Part shown: piece after piece, positions 37,052-46,828 of the stretch
Numbering within the stretch: position 1 is the stretch's first letter
Layout of the letters: each line of letters opens with the position of its first letter
Made by a program: the position numbers and the translations under genes
Source: Thalassotalea sp. PP2-459
Lineage (GTDB): Bacteria; Pseudomonadota; Gammaproteobacteria; Enterobacterales; Alteromonadaceae
DNA: 64,000 bases
NCBI RefSeq assembly: GCF_001913705.1
Contig: NZ_MKQD01000038.1
Location: 1-64,000, forward strand
Direction of reading: 5' to 3'
The notes under the pieces: model-generated
What the model saw: the letters and a program-made list of their open reading frames with translations, nothing else
The model's database searches: none
What the model was told of the DNA's origin: nothing

Positions 37052-38389
37052 TTAACGTTTAGCGTCTTGCATTATACGTTCAATGTCATCAACAAATTTT
37101 GGCACATGTTCAGTTAAATTTTCATGACCTTGATCCGTCACCACAATATTGTCTTCGATACGTATACCTATACCACGCCACTTTGCTTCAACGTTTTCAT
37201 CATCAGCAGGAATATACAGACCAGGTTCAATCGTCATCACCATACCAGACTGAAAGGCCCGTGTTTGACGTTTGTCTTTCATGTGATAATCACCCACATC
37301 GTGCACATCTAAACCTAGCCAGTGCCCTAATCCATGAATAAAATATTGTTTACAGGCTTTATCTGTAATTAATTGGGTTATGTCACCTTCCAGTATGCCT
37401 AAATTGAGCAAGCCTTCAGTGAGAATTTGCTGACATATATCATTTAACTGGCCAAAATCAGCACCTGGTTTAATGGCATTAATTGCCGCAATTTGTGCAT
37501 CAAGCACCAGTTGATACAGTGCTTTCTGTTCAGAGGTGAACTTTCCATTAACAGGAAAGGTGCGCGTAATATCTGCAGCATAACCAGCTAATTCACCACC
37601 AGCATCAATTAATAACAAATCGCCGTTAGTTAACACATCGCTGTTATTGGTGTAGTGCAAAATATTTGCGTTATTACCACCAGCAACAATTGAATTATAG
37701 GCTGCTTCTCTAGCGCCATGACGGGCAAACTCATGTAATAGTTCAGCTTCTATTTGGTATTCAAACATACCTACCTGAGTTTTTTCCATGGCACGTTGAT
37801 GCGCACGACCACTGATTTCATTAACTTTACGCATAACTTCAAGTTCTGCATCAGTTTTTATCAGTCGTAACTCATCAACGATGGGGTGACAATTAATAAG
37901 CATATTGGGGGCACTAATGCCTTGTCGCACTTTGCCTTTTACTTGATCTAACCATGTATACACTTGGTCATCATGATGAGGATTATGCCCCTGAAAAAAA
38001 CAAAGCGATTGTTTGTTTGCTATAGCCTCTTCAACAACACAGTCTATCTCATCTAAACTATATGCGGCATCAAATGCGTATTGATCTTTTGCTTTTTCAC
38101 AACCAATACGCTTGCCATGCCATACTTCGGCAAAAGGATCTTTTGCTAAACAAAATAAGGTAGTTGTTACATTACCGTTCATTTTTTCAATCATTAATAC
38201 TGCATCAGGCTCAGTAAAACCGGTTAAATAGTAAAATGATTTATCTTGGCAAAATAAATATTCTGTATCATTACTGCGGGTGACTTCTTGACCAGCAAAC
38301 AATAAAGTAACTGAGTTATCAGGAAGTTGCTTAGCGAATAAAGCTCTACGTGCCTTAAATTCGCTCATAGGCATTAAGGTGTGATTCAT
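37052..38389 (-). CDS. pepP: Xaa-Pro aminopeptidase PepP
   Basis: This dimanganese aminopeptidase P releases N-terminal residues before proline. The 445-residue protein has the N-terminal creatinase-like domain and the pita-bread catalytic domain. The metal ligands are visible in LIDAGGELAGYAADITRTF (two Asp), HGLGHWLGLDVHD (His), TIEPGLYI (Glu) and GIRIEDNIVV (Glu). It begins 2 bp after the ygfB stop, so the two are coupled. Confidence 0.96.
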   Translation of the reverse strand: MNHTLMPMSEFKARRALFAKQLPDNSVTLLFAGQEVTRSNDTEYLFCQDKSFYYLTGFTEPDAVLMIEKMNGNVTTTLFCLAKDPFAEVWHGKRIGCEKAKDQYAFDAAYSLDEIDCVVEEAIANKQSLCFFQGHNPHHDDQVYTWLDQVKGKVRQGISAPNMLINCHPIVDELRLIKTDAELEVMRKVNEISGRAHQRAMEKTQVGMFEYQIEAELLHEFARHGAREAAYNSIVAGGNNANILHYTNNSDVLTNGDLLLIDAGGELAGYAADITRTFPVNGKFTSEQKALYQLVLDAQIAAINAIKPGADFGQLNDICQQILTEGLLNLGILEGDITQLITDKACKQYFIHGLGHWLGLDVHDVGDYHMKDKRQTRAFQSGMVMTIEPGLYIPADDENVEAKWRGIGIRIEDNIVVTDQGHENLTEHVPKFVDDIERIMQDAKR

Positions 38390-38391
38390 GA

Positions 38392-38961
38392 TTAATGTAC
38401 AGTTTCTGAGGTTTCTTTAGGTTCGGGCGGTGTACCTAATTCAGTAAAACATAAAAGAGCAGAAATTCGCACGTATTCTGATATTTCAAAATAGGCTTGC
38501 TCTGTCGCTTCATCTTCATCTATATCGTCAGATAAATTGGCAATTTCAGCAAAATCATTGAGCACTTCTTTAACATCGTCAGATAACACTGCATTGCTTT
38601 TTTGCTGTAAACCAAAACCCAAATTATACCCTTGTACCCATGCACTTAATGCAAAACCACGCTCTCGCATGGAGTCATCATCGTCAGGTAACATAGGCGT
38701 AAAGCCGTAAGAATCATCGAGTAAACTTTGCCACACATTACTAAAAATAAGTTTTAAGGTAATGCGAATAGCGCCTGATAATGCTTCACCATTGTTATAC
38801 ATATCTTCGATTAATGTCGTGTAATCATTACTTTCAAAAGAATAACCACCACAAATAAGGCCGGTTAGCATTCCATGCAGTTCAGAGGCATGAAGTTCTG
38901 CACTTTCTGCAGTGATAGTGGCTTGCGTGCTAGCAAAATCCAAAGAGTTATTGAGTGACAT
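38392..38961 (-). CDS. ygfB: UPF0149 family protein YgfB
   Basis: A 189-residue, mostly helical, acidic protein of the YecA/UPF0149 family. Characteristic are the SAELHGMLTGLICGG segment near residue 25 and the LSAWVQGYNLGFGL segment near 110. In Pseudomonas a homologue (YgfB) influences alginate/AlpA-dependent gene control, but its general function is unclear. It is the first gene of the pepP-ubiH-ubiI cluster and divergent from zapA, as in E. coli. Confidence 0.92.
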   Translation of the reverse strand: MSLNNSLDFASTQATITAESAELHASELHGMLTGLICGGYSFESNDYTTLIEDMYNNGEALSGAIRITLKLIFSNVWQSLLDDSYGFTPMLPDDDDSMRERGFALSAWVQGYNLGFGLQQKSNAVLSDDVKEVLNDFAEIANLSDDIDEDEATEQAYFEISEYVRISALLCFTELGTPPEPKETSETVH

Positions 38962-39255
38962 ATAAAAACTTCCAAAACTAATTGCTTAATATCGTAACAT
39001 TGCCGCGGCTTGTAAGCTAGCATGGGCATGCGATTGTGTGATGTTTTTTCCTCGTTATAGCGTTCATTTTCAGCTTGGAATTATTCATCAACCTTCCAGT
39101 GTAAAAATTTTTTTGACTGAGTGAAATAAAGCGCAGATAACTGCTTGCATCTATGATCGCCGACCGTTATAGTTTGCAATCGCGTTGTTGTTTAAATTGT
39201 TTATTAAACAAACAACTAGCTAGTTTTACCGACAATAATTAATAGAAGTGCCTTA

Positions 39256-39564
39256 ATGAGTCAACATAACGTCACCATTGAAGTGGCAGGACGCCGTTTA
39301 AAGATTGCTTGCCCGCAAGGTCAAGAGTCTGCGTTGTTGCAGGCAGCAAATGAGTTAAATAGTCGGTTGGAAGCTGATAAAAGCAAAGTTAAAGTTATTA
39401 AAAACGCCGAACAAGCCATGTTAATGGCGTCGTTAAACTTAGCAAACGACTACCTAGAGCAGCAACAAGCCTTTAAAGCAGAAAAGCAGCAGCTTGAAAG
39501 TAAAATAGACTTGTTACAACAAACCATTGAACAAGCGGTTCATCGACAAGAAAAACAAGCCTAA
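39256..39564 (+). CDS. zapA: Cell division protein ZapA
   Basis: ZapA binds and bundles FtsZ at mid-cell. The 102-residue protein has the N-terminal beta-beta-alpha head (VTIEVAGRRLKIACPQGQE) and the C-terminal coiled coil with NAEQAMLMASLNLANDYL and a Q/E-rich tail. It is divergent from ygfB with a 294-bp shared promoter region. In most relatives the 6S RNA gene follows at once. Here an unknown gene is placed in between. Confidence 0.93.
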   Translation: MSQHNVTIEVAGRRLKIACPQGQESALLQAANELNSRLEADKSKVKVIKNAEQAMLMASLNLANDYLEQQQAFKAEKQQLESKIDLLQQTIEQAVHRQEKQA

Positions 39565-39584
39565 CCCAAGGAGATGCAAAGGAT

Positions 39585-40739
39585 ATGCATAAACGAAAAA
39601 CTCTCTTCTTGTTGTTTGCTATCGCTGCCATTTTGCTTTTAGTCTATTTTAGTTCGATTTCATCCTCAATATCATCAATACCCGACTCGCCAGCTACGGC
39701 AAAAAGTAAAATACCAGAAATAAACTTCGCGAACGCATTACCAGCTCCCCTCGATAAACCAAGTAATAAATTACAACCTTCGCAAGCAAAAGTTGATAAA
39801 GAAGTTATTCAAGCTGATGAAAGTTTTCCTGATGATTATATAAAAGATTGTAGACATGCATTAGGAAACCACTCAGGATTAATTCCTGATAATTTAGTAA
39901 CACAGTACTTGTACCGATTAAAAAAAAGTAACACCTTTGAAGATCAACTGAGTTATTTATTGGTTCGAAAGCCGCAAAGTATTGATGAACAATCAAAGAC
40001 ATTACAACAACTTTATTATCAACAACCATCTTCTCCCATTATTAACTCAGAAATTTTAGATTTATGCATTAGCCACAAACACGACTCATTATGTAGTGAT
40101 GATATTTTAAAAAATATAAAACAAACCGTTACAAATAGCGCTGATTTGTTAGTAAAGCTAGCGTTAGTCAAAATGAAGCAAGGAATGCTAGAAGAAACTA
40201 AAGTACTTTTACATGAAGCAAGTAAAAAAGTCATCTACCAAGACGAGTCAAATAAAGCTTTACTGTTAATTAAACATAGTTTAACGAAATATAGTGATTT
40301 GTCTGAAAGAGAGCAAATTGTTATGACAATCGGCTATGGAGCAGCGAAAGTTGAACAGCTCGGCCATTTAAATCAACTATGCAAAGAAACGAATGATGAA
40401 GAATTCATTGAAACGTGTTTAACGCTAGGAAAGTTAATAGAGGATACCGCTAAAGAAGTTATTACTAAGTTGATTGGTTTAAACATGCAAGTTTTAGCGT
40501 ATAGATATTGGAAAAATGACGAAATGGTAAATTTGTTAATAAATAAAATGCCAGCCAACCAATCAGTGATTAATGAATCAGAGCAATTAGCGTCAATACT
40601 TACTTTTTTTGATGAAAACCTACTTCGCGAATGGTTCAACGCTAAGATGTACAACTCTGAGCAATTTGCCAATGAACAACTTGTTAAAGACGCCATTTTA
40701 CTGTCTAAAAACCCTGACTACGATCCTTGTCCAACTTAA
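39585..40739 (+). CDS. Membrane-anchored protein of unknown function
   Basis: A 384-residue protein with one N-terminal transmembrane helix (about 5-22), a Ser/Pro-rich linker (23-70) and a periplasmic helical region of about 300 residues. The helix pairs (for example around MKQGMLEETKVLLHEASKK) suggest TPR/Sel1-like repeats. I do not recognise a family. It lies 20 bp after zapA and ends about 110 bp before the 6S RNA, so it may be co-transcribed with zapA. It splits the usual zapA-ssrS pair. Confidence 0.65.
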   Translation: MHKRKTLFLLFAIAAILLLVYFSSISSSISSIPDSPATAKSKIPEINFANALPAPLDKPSNKLQPSQAKVDKEVIQADESFPDDYIKDCRHALGNHSGLIPDNLVTQYLYRLKKSNTFEDQLSYLLVRKPQSIDEQSKTLQQLYYQQPSSPIINSEILDLCISHKHDSLCSDDILKNIKQTVTNSADLLVKLALVKMKQGMLEETKVLLHEASKKVIYQDESNKALLLIKHSLTKYSDLSEREQIVMTIGYGAAKVEQLGHLNQLCKETNDEEFIETCLTLGKLIEDTAKEVITKLIGLNMQVLAYRYWKNDEMVNLLINKMPANQSVINESEQLASILTFFDENLLREWFNAKMYNSEQFANEQLVKDAILLSKNPDYDPCPT

Positions 40740-40814
40740 CAATAATAGAAATTGCTTAACTGATAAGCAGTTAGCTTACTCACTAACCAATTAAACCAAT
40801 TCCCGTCGAAAAAA

Positions 40815-40844
40815 CTTAAAGCTGTTGGCTATTTTCGCTATACT
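40815..40844 (+). promoter_or_regulatory. 6S RNA promoter
   Basis: TATACT (40839-40844) is a good -10 box. CTTAAA (40815-40820) with an 18-bp spacer is a weak -35. The 6S RNA would start near 40851. Confidence 0.6.
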
Positions 40845-40850
40845 AAGGCT

Positions 40851-41035
40851 TAAGTCTTCTGGGGTGTTAGTGTGCGAACTATGTCCCTGAGCCGATAAGT
40901 TTTACCTAAGGGAGTTAAGTAGTATCTATTGTGCAAGCCCAACGCGTATTGGGAAGCCTACGGATATTGCACGATTCCCGCCCTGAACACACGGTGTTCA
41001 GGACTAATGTTGGCCACTGCATTCTGGAAGCTTTA
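40851..41035 (+). ncRNA. ssrS: 6S RNA
   Basis: 6S RNA mimics an open promoter and binds RNA polymerase sigma-70 holoenzyme in stationary phase. The sequence carries the conserved block GTCCCTGAGCCGATA (about 40889-40903) and the GCCCAACGCGTATTGGG hairpin. It also has the 3' hairpin CCTGAACACACGGTGTTCAGG, which matches the CCTTGAACC...GGTTCAAGG hairpin of E. coli 6S. The 5' and 3' ends (TCTTCTGG and CTGGAAG) can pair to close the long rod. About 185 nt, ends approximate. The usual 3' neighbour fau/ygfA is missing; murI follows instead. Confidence 0.9.
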
Positions 41036-41105
41036 TTCTTATTACTGTTATTCTTTACATTTCACGAAAAAATCCCTATAACAGCACTGTTAGTCATTGT
41101 TTTAA

Positions 41106-41915
41106 GTGTTCAAATTGCAAACTCAATCAAATAACTCCCCTATTGGTATATTCGACTCTGGCATCGGTGGATTATCGATTGCTAAATGCATTACTGAACA
41201 GTTACCACGCGAAAATATTATTTACGTGGCTGATTCAAAATATGCTCCTTATGGCGAACAATCATTTGAAACTATTATTGAACGCGTTAATACCATTGCA
41301 CAGTGGTTTATCGAGCAACAATGTAAAGCTATTGTTGTTGCTTGTAATACCGCGACAGTGAATGCGATTGATCAACTACGAGCACAAGTGTCCATCCCCA
41401 TTATTGGTGTAGAACCAGCCATTAAGCCGGCAGTCGCATTAAGTAAGAATAAAAAAATTGGCGTGCTGGTAACCAGTGCTACGGCTGAAAATCCACGATT
41501 TATATTATTGATTAATCAACACAAAAATGGCTCTAGCGTTTTTGTTCAACCCTGTCCAGGTTTGGTCAACATGATAGAAACTGGCCAACAAGGTAGTCAC
41601 GAATGTTTTGCTTTATTAACACAATTCCTATCACCATTATTAGCTAGTAACATTGATCAACTCGTTCTCGGCTGCACACATTACCCTTTTGTCAGTAAAC
41701 AAATTAAGCACATTGTAGGTAACAACGTTAATCTACTAGAAACAGCACAGCCGGTAACAGAACAATTATCAAGACAGTTAAAACAACATGAAATAGTAAA
41801 TTTATCAGATAGTTGTGGAAAAATTTTATTTTATAGTAATCAGCATAAAGCGAATCATAACCAACTTTTATCCTCACTTTGGTCCACACAACTGCGCTTT
41901 GCTTCATTTATATAA
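41106..41915 (+). CDS. murI: Glutamate racemase
   Basis: MurI makes D-glutamate for peptidoglycan. The 269-residue protein has the start motif GIFDSGIGGLSI, the catalytic Cys in ACNTATVNAI, and the second Cys and His in LGCTHYPF; PYGEQS is also conserved. The assigned start is GTG at 41106. No clear ribosome site precedes it and a TTG at 41115 is an alternative. It follows the 6S RNA by about 70 bp and precedes metK. Confidence 0.93.
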   Translation: MFKLQTQSNNSPIGIFDSGIGGLSIAKCITEQLPRENIIYVADSKYAPYGEQSFETIIERVNTIAQWFIEQQCKAIVVACNTATVNAIDQLRAQVSIPIIGVEPAIKPAVALSKNKKIGVLVTSATAENPRFILLINQHKNGSSVFVQPCPGLVNMIETGQQGSHECFALLTQFLSPLLASNIDQLVLGCTHYPFVSKQIKHIVGNNVNLLETAQPVTEQLSRQLKQHEIVNLSDSCGKILFYSNQHKANHNQLLSSLWSTQLRFASFI

Positions 41916-41927
41916 CCAAATAATTTA

Positions 41928-41951
41928 AGCCATTTAGACGTCTAGGCGTAA
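41928..41951. promoter_or_regulatory. MetJ operator (tandem met boxes) before metK
   Basis: A perfect met box AGACGTCT (41936-41943) is flanked in register by two degenerate 8-bp boxes (AGCCATTT before and AGGCGTAA after, each 5 of 8 matches). MetJ with SAM binds such tandem boxes to repress methionine and SAM synthesis genes. The site lies 83 bp before metK. Confidence 0.75.
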
Positions 41952-42033
41952 AAAAGTAGAAAATAATTTTCACTGGGGTTACAATGCGCCTATAAATTGA
42001 CTGTTTGTCCATTAATTGAATTGTTGAGGGTTT

Positions 42034-43221
42034 ATGTCTAGACATTATTTTACGTCTGAATCTGTTTCAGAAGGTCATCCTGATAAAATTGCTGATCAAA
42101 TTTCAGATGCTGTATTAGATGCCATAATAGCCAAAGATAAATATGCACGCGTTGCTTGTGAAACGATGGTAAAAACAGGTGTTGCAATAATTTCTGGTGA
42201 AATTTCTACCTCTGCTTGGGTAGATTTAGAAGACCTTACCCGTAAGGTAATCTGCGATATTGGTTATACCTCATCAGATGTTGGCTTTGATGGCGAAACA
42301 TGTGGCATTATGAATTTAATCGGGCAACAATCAACTGAAATTGCGCAAGGTGTTGATCGTGTAAAACCTGAAGATCAAGGTGCGGGTGACCAAGGCCTGA
42401 TGTTTGGTTATGCAACCAATGAAACCGAAACGTTAATGCCTGCCCCACTTTATTATTCACACCGCTTAGTTGAACGCCAAGCGGAATTAAGAAAATCAGG
42501 TGTATTACCTTGGTTGCGCCCCGATGCAAAGTCACAAGTTACCTTTGTGTATGAAAATGATAAACCGGTTGCCATTGATGCCGTGGTTTTATCCACGCAA
42601 CATAACCCTGAAATATCACAAGAAGACTTACACGAAGCAGTAATGGAAAATATCATTAAAGCCGTTTTACCTGCCGAATGGTTAACTGATGAAACGAAGT
42701 ATTTCATCAATCCAACAGGTCGTTTCGTTATTGGTGGTCCTGTAGGCGATTGTGGTTTAACCGGACGTAAAATTATTGTTGATACCTATGGTGGTATGGC
42801 CCGCCATGGCGGTGGTGCATTTTCAGGTAAAGATCCATCAAAAGTTGATCGCAGTGCCGCTTATGCTGGTCGTTATGTTGCTAAGAATATTGTTGCAGCG
42901 GGTCTTGCTGAACGTTGTGAAATTCAGGTGTCGTATGCAATAGGAGTTGCTGAGCCTACGTCTATATCAATTGAAACCTTTGGTACTGGCAAAGTTTCTG
43001 AAGAAACGTTAATTAAGCTTGTTCGCGAACACTTTGACTTACGCCCATACGGCATTACCAAAATGTTAGATTTGCTACATCCTATGTACAAACAAACAGC
43101 GGCATACGGTCACTTTGGCCGAGAGCCTTATGAAATGACGGTTGACGGTGAAACGTTTACTGCTTTTACATGGGAAAAAACAGATAAAGCTGAAGCTTTA
43201 AAAGCCGCTGCCGGCATTTAA
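42034..43221 (+). CDS. metK: S-adenosylmethionine synthetase
   Basis: MetK makes SAM from methionine and ATP. The 395-residue protein is full length and shows [22 protein letters not shown] (start), the ATP-binding [15 protein letters not shown], the signature [16 protein letters not shown] and a C-terminal [11 protein letters not shown]-type region. Upstream MetJ boxes indicate methionine/SAM repression. A perfect palindromic repeat 10 bp after the stop may terminate it. Confidence 0.98.
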   Translation: MSRHYFTSESVSEGHPDKIADQISDAVLDAIIAKDKYARVACETMVKTGVAIISGEISTSAWVDLEDLTRKVICDIGYTSSDVGFDGETCGIMNLIGQQSTEIAQGVDRVKPEDQGAGDQGLMFGYATNETETLMPAPLYYSHRLVERQAELRKSGVLPWLRPDAKSQVTFVYENDKPVAIDAVVLSTQHNPEISQEDLHEAVMENIIKAVLPAEWLTDETKYFINPTGRFVIGGPVGDCGLTGRKIIVDTYGGMARHGGGAFSGKDPSKVDRSAAYAGRYVAKNIVAAGLAERCEIQVSYAIGVAEPTSISIETFGTGKVSEETLIKLVREHFDLRPYGITKMLDLLHPMYKQTAAYGHFGREPYEMTVDGETFTAFTWEKTDKAEALKAAAGI

Positions 43222-43230
43222 CAAACACAA

Positions 43231-43284
43231 TAAAAGGGGTCAGGTACAATTATTTAATTAAATAATTGTACCTGACCCCTTTTA
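43231..43284. repeat. GGGGTCAGGTAC palindromic repeat, copy 3
   Basis: The longest copy: perfect 24-bp arms (43232-43255 and 43260-43283) around AATT, with A4 and T4 ends. It lies between convergent metK and trhO and can form a strong hairpin in either transcript. Confidence 0.92.
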
Positions 43285-43289
43285 TGTTT

Positions 43290-44270
43290 TTACTTACTTT
43301 GGGCTTGCGCCTTTTTAGCAGCAAGTTTCTCTTTACGACGCTGTTCTATCACGTCTTTTATCTCACCACCGATATGTGTTTCGCCTCGCGCTTTCGCTAA
43401 ATTAATTTGTTTTTCTCGCTCAGCAAATCGTTCACGTTGGTCGGCTGTATATTTATCAATACATTTCGGGCAACTTACACCTTTAACATAGTGTTCGCTT
43501 TGTTTTTCTTCATCTGTGATCGGGTAACGACAAGCAAAACATTGGTCATATTGACCTTGTCCTAAGCCATGAGTGACCGCTACTCGGCCATCAAAAACAA
43601 AGCAGTCACCTTGCCATTTAGACTCTTGTTCTGGTACTTCTTCTAAATATTTTAAAATACCGCCTTCTAAATGATATACATCATCAAAGCCTTGCTCTTT
43701 AAGATAAGCGGTAGATTTTTCACAACGAATGCCGCCGGTACAAAACATTGCTACTTTCTTATGTTTAGTTTTATCTAGATGTTTTTCAACATAGTCGGGA
43801 AATTCACGGAAGGTTTCGGTATTGGGATTAATGGCATTTTCAAAGGTACCAATTTCTACTTCATAGTCATTACGGGTATCAATAAGCAACACTTCAGGAT
43901 CAGATATTAAGGCATTCCATTCATCAGGCTTAACATACGTACCTACAGTAAGCGTAGGATCTATGCCTTCAACGCCCATGGTAACAATTTCTTTTTTCAG
44001 TTTTACTTTAGAGCGTTGAAATGGGTTTTCATCTGCATAAGAAAATTTATGATCAACGAGACCTAATCGTTCATCTTGTGCTAAAAAGTCTAACACCGCA
44101 TCAACACCTTTTTGCGAACCTGCAATGGTACCATTAATGCCTTCATTCGCGAGCAACAATGTACCTTTGACATCATTCGCTTGCATCACAGTTAATAACG
44201 GTTGTTTGATCAATTCGAAATCGTTAAGGCGCACAAATTTGTATAATGCGCAAACGGTAATATTTTGCAT
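43290..44270 (-). CDS. trhO: tRNA uridine(34) hydroxylase TrhO
   Basis: TrhO (YceA) hydroxylates U34 of tRNAs on the way to 5-carboxymethoxyuridine. The 326-residue protein has an N-terminal acylphosphatase-like domain ([13 protein letters not shown]). A rhodanese domain follows with [16 protein letters not shown] and the active-site loop [13 protein letters not shown] cysteine-rich C-terminal region (CFACRYP, CPKCI) is also present. It is convergent with metK. Confidence 0.93.
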   Translation of the reverse strand: MQNITVCALYKFVRLNDFELIKQPLLTVMQANDVKGTLLLANEGINGTIAGSQKGVDAVLDFLAQDERLGLVDHKFSYADENPFQRSKVKLKKEIVTMGVEGIDPTLTVGTYVKPDEWNALISDPEVLLIDTRNDYEVEIGTFENAINPNTETFREFPDYVEKHLDKTKHKKVAMFCTGGIRCEKSTAYLKEQGFDDVYHLEGGILKYLEEVPEQESKWQGDCFVFDGRVAVTHGLGQGQYDQCFACRYPITDEEKQSEHYVKGVSCPKCIDKYTADQRERFAEREKQINLAKARGETHIGGEIKDVIEQRRKEKLAAKKAQAQSK

Positions 44271-44536
44271 TTAATTTCTACCTATTTAAGTTTGACCAGA
44301 ACGCAAATCTGGCACTAATTTGGGTATACATTGCTGAGTGAATAAACGACGCAGCAATTATCGGCGCGCATTCTAACAAATAATATTAGAAATAGCATGT
44401 ATCGTGTAAAGCAATATTAGCGAACAGATTAACTTCATTTCGCTGACCATAATAACGAATTAATTTATTGAACTTATTGAAATAGATCAACTTAACCCCT
44501 ATCTTGGCTGTATTGAGTAAATGATCGAAACACGAC

Positions 44537-45283
44537 ATGCGCAATCCGAGAATATTCGAAAACCAACCTTTTTCAACCGGCGATACGGTTACGTTATCTG
44601 ATGACGCATTTGGTCATGCGATCAGAGTGTTACGACTAAAAAGCGGTGATACTATCACCCTATTTAACGGACAATTGATTAATAACAGTTATGGTGAATT
44701 CCAAGCCGTTTTAACTGATGTAGGTAAAAAGTCGGCCAATGCGATAATTGGCGAATTTACAGAGGTAGACAATGAATCACCGTTAAATATTCATCTAGGA
44801 CAAGGTATTTCTCGCGGTGAGCGTATGGACTTTACGTTGCAAAAGTCAGTTGAGCTTGGCGTAAATACCATAACCCCACTATTTACTGACCGTTGTGGCG
44901 TTAAATTAAAAGGTGAACGGTTACAAAAAAAATGTGACCAGTGGCAGAAAATTGTTATCAGTGCCTGTGAACAAAGTGGTCGATGCACGATACCGATGGT
45001 TAAACCGGCAATCTCGCTTGAAGAATGGCTTATGCAATCTACTTCTGCACTAAAACTAAACTTACACCCGAAAGCTGAACAGTCTATTATGGCGTTACCC
45101 TTATCGCATAATCGGATTAGATTACTGATAGGACCCGAAGGTGGCTTAAGTGACGAAGAAATTGCACAATCAAAAAAACATGAATTTAATGACGTGTTAC
45201 TCGGTCCTAGAGTATTAAGAACAGAAACCGCAGCGTTAACCGCAATTACTGCACTGCAATGTCGCCTCGGCGATATTAAATAA
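44537..45283 (+). CDS. rsmE: 16S rRNA (uracil1498-N3)-methyltransferase RsmE
   Basis: RsmE methylates N3 of U1498 in 16S rRNA. The 248-residue SPOUT enzyme has an N-terminal PUA-like domain, then the QGISRGERMDFTLQKSVELG segment. The trefoil-knot motif LLIGPEGGLSDEEI and LGPRVLRTETAALTAI follow. It starts the conserved rsmE-gshB-yqgE-ruvX row; gshB follows after 17 bp. Confidence 0.95.
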   Translation: MRNPRIFENQPFSTGDTVTLSDDAFGHAIRVLRLKSGDTITLFNGQLINNSYGEFQAVLTDVGKKSANAIIGEFTEVDNESPLNIHLGQGISRGERMDFTLQKSVELGVNTITPLFTDRCGVKLKGERLQKKCDQWQKIVISACEQSGRCTIPMVKPAISLEEWLMQSTSALKLNLHPKAEQSIMALPLSHNRIRLLIGPEGGLSDEEIAQSKKHEFNDVLLGPRVLRTETAALTAITALQCRLGDIK

Positions 45284-45300
45284 TTAAACAGGAATACATC

Positions 45301-46254
45301 ATGGCTATTAAACTAGGCGTCGTTATGGACCCTATTTCTCAAGTTAAAGTGCATAAAGACTCATCAATGGCAATGATGTTTGAAGCGCAAGCTAGAGGGT
45401 ATGAACTTTTTTATATTGAAATGAATGATCTTTACATGCTGCAAGGTGAAAGCCGTGCCTTTGCCCGTAAAGTTACTGTGTATGATAACGCCGAACACTG
45501 GTATGACTTAGCCGAATCTCAAGATATTGCTTTGACAGAGCTAGATGCGGTTATCATGCGTAAAGATCCCCCTTTTGATACCGAATATATTTACGCGACC
45601 TACATGCTTGAACGCGCTGAACAACAAGGTACGTTAATCATTAACAAACCTCAAAGCCTACGTGATTGCAATGAAAAGCTATTTACTGCGTGGTTTCCTG
45701 AGTTAACCGCTAAAACACTGGTGACACGCAATAGCCAACAGATTCGTGTCTTTCATCAACAAGAAAAAGACGTGATCATCAAACCCCTCGACGGTATGGG
45801 TGGCTCTTCTATCTTTCGTATGAAAGAACATGAGGCAAATGTGGGCGTGATCATTGAAACGCTGACAAACCACGGTGAGCAATATACTATGGTGCAAGAA
45901 TACATGCCGGAAATTAAAGACGGTGATAAACGTATTCTAATTGTTAATGGCGAGCCAATGCCTTATTGTCTTGCACGCATTCCTGCAAAAGGTGAAACTC
46001 GTGGTAATTTAGCGGCTGGTGGTACAGGTGAAGCAAGGCCATTATCAGCCAGTGATAAACTTATTGCAGAAACAATTGCACCTGAACTTAAAAAACGTGG
46101 TCTATACTTTGTAGGATTAGACGTTATTGGTGACAAAGTCACTGAAATAAATGTTACCAGTCCAACTTGTATTCGTGAAATTGAAGCCGCATATCCTATT
46201 AATATCAGTGGTAAATTAATGGATGCCATTGAATCATTAATAGAACAGCGTTAA
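45301..46254 (+). CDS. gshB: Glutathione synthetase
   Basis: GshB joins gamma-glutamylcysteine and glycine, using ATP. The 317-residue ATP-grasp protein begins with KLGVVMDPISQVKVHKDSS-like residues and contains VIMRKDPPFDTEYI, VIIKPLDGMGGSSIF, RILIVNGEP and an EINVTSPTC metal/product region. AGGA precedes the ATG. It is flanked by rsmE and yqgE, as in E. coli and Vibrio. Confidence 0.97.
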   Translation: MAIKLGVVMDPISQVKVHKDSSMAMMFEAQARGYELFYIEMNDLYMLQGESRAFARKVTVYDNAEHWYDLAESQDIALTELDAVIMRKDPPFDTEYIYATYMLERAEQQGTLIINKPQSLRDCNEKLFTAWFPELTAKTLVTRNSQQIRVFHQQEKDVIIKPLDGMGGSSIFRMKEHEANVGVIIETLTNHGEQYTMVQEYMPEIKDGDKRILIVNGEPMPYCLARIPAKGETRGNLAAGGTGEARPLSASDKLIAETIAPELKKRGLYFVGLDVIGDKVTEINVTSPTCIREIEAAYPINISGKLMDAIESLIEQR

Positions 46255-46270
46255 ATAAGAAGGTAGGCCA

Positions 46271-46828
46271 GTGGACAGTTTAGAGAATCATTTATTAATT
46301 GCTATGCCAAGCTTAGATGATCCGTATTTTAATAAAACGGTGACTTACATATGCGAACATAACGATGACGGTGCAATGGGTATTATTATCAACTTACCCA
46401 TTAACATCACGTTAAATGAATTACTGGCACAAATTGAAGAAGACGGCGATGAAAAGCTACCCGAGCTTGCGCAACAAGTATTAACCGGCGGGCCAGTATC
46501 TCGTGATAGAGGTTTTGTTCTACATAGTCCTCAATCGGGGTGGAGTAGTTCCTTAGCGTTAAGTGATGATGTAATGATCACTACCTCTAAAGATATATTA
46601 CAAGCACTTGGCAGCGATGATGCGCCTGATAAATTTATGGTGACATTAGGTTACGCTGGCTGGGGCCCTGGCCAGCTAGAGCAAGAAATCAAAGCAAATT
46701 CTTGGTTAATTACCCCAGCAGACAGTCAAATACTCTTTGATACCCCGATAGAGCAACGTTGGCAAAAAGCCACTGAAAAACTTGGTATTGATATCGCTCA
46801 CCTTTCAACCGATATAGGCCATGCATAG
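46271..46828 (+). CDS. yqgE: UPF0301 family protein YqgE (AlgH)
   Basis: A 185-residue conserved cytoplasmic protein of unresolved function; its Pseudomonas homologue AlgH was linked to alginate regulation. The family core is visible in NHLLIAMPSLDDPYFNKTV, YICEHNDDGAMGIIIN and VLTGGPVSRDRGFVLH. It starts with GTG, preceded by AAGG at 7-nt spacing. Its stop overlaps the ruvX start by one base (TAGTG). Confidence 0.94.
   Translation: MDSLENHLLIAMPSLDDPYFNKTVTYICEHNDDGAMGIIINLPINITLNELLAQIEEDGDEKLPELAQQVLTGGPVSRDRGFVLHSPQSGWSSSLALSDDVMITTSKDILQALGSDDAPDKFMVTLGYAGWGPGQLEQEIKANSWLITPADSQILFDTPIEQRWQKATEKLGIDIAHLSTDIGHA

Noticed and set aside
41916-42033. SAM riboswitch before metK
   Set aside because: The leader is too short and MetJ boxes explain the regulation.
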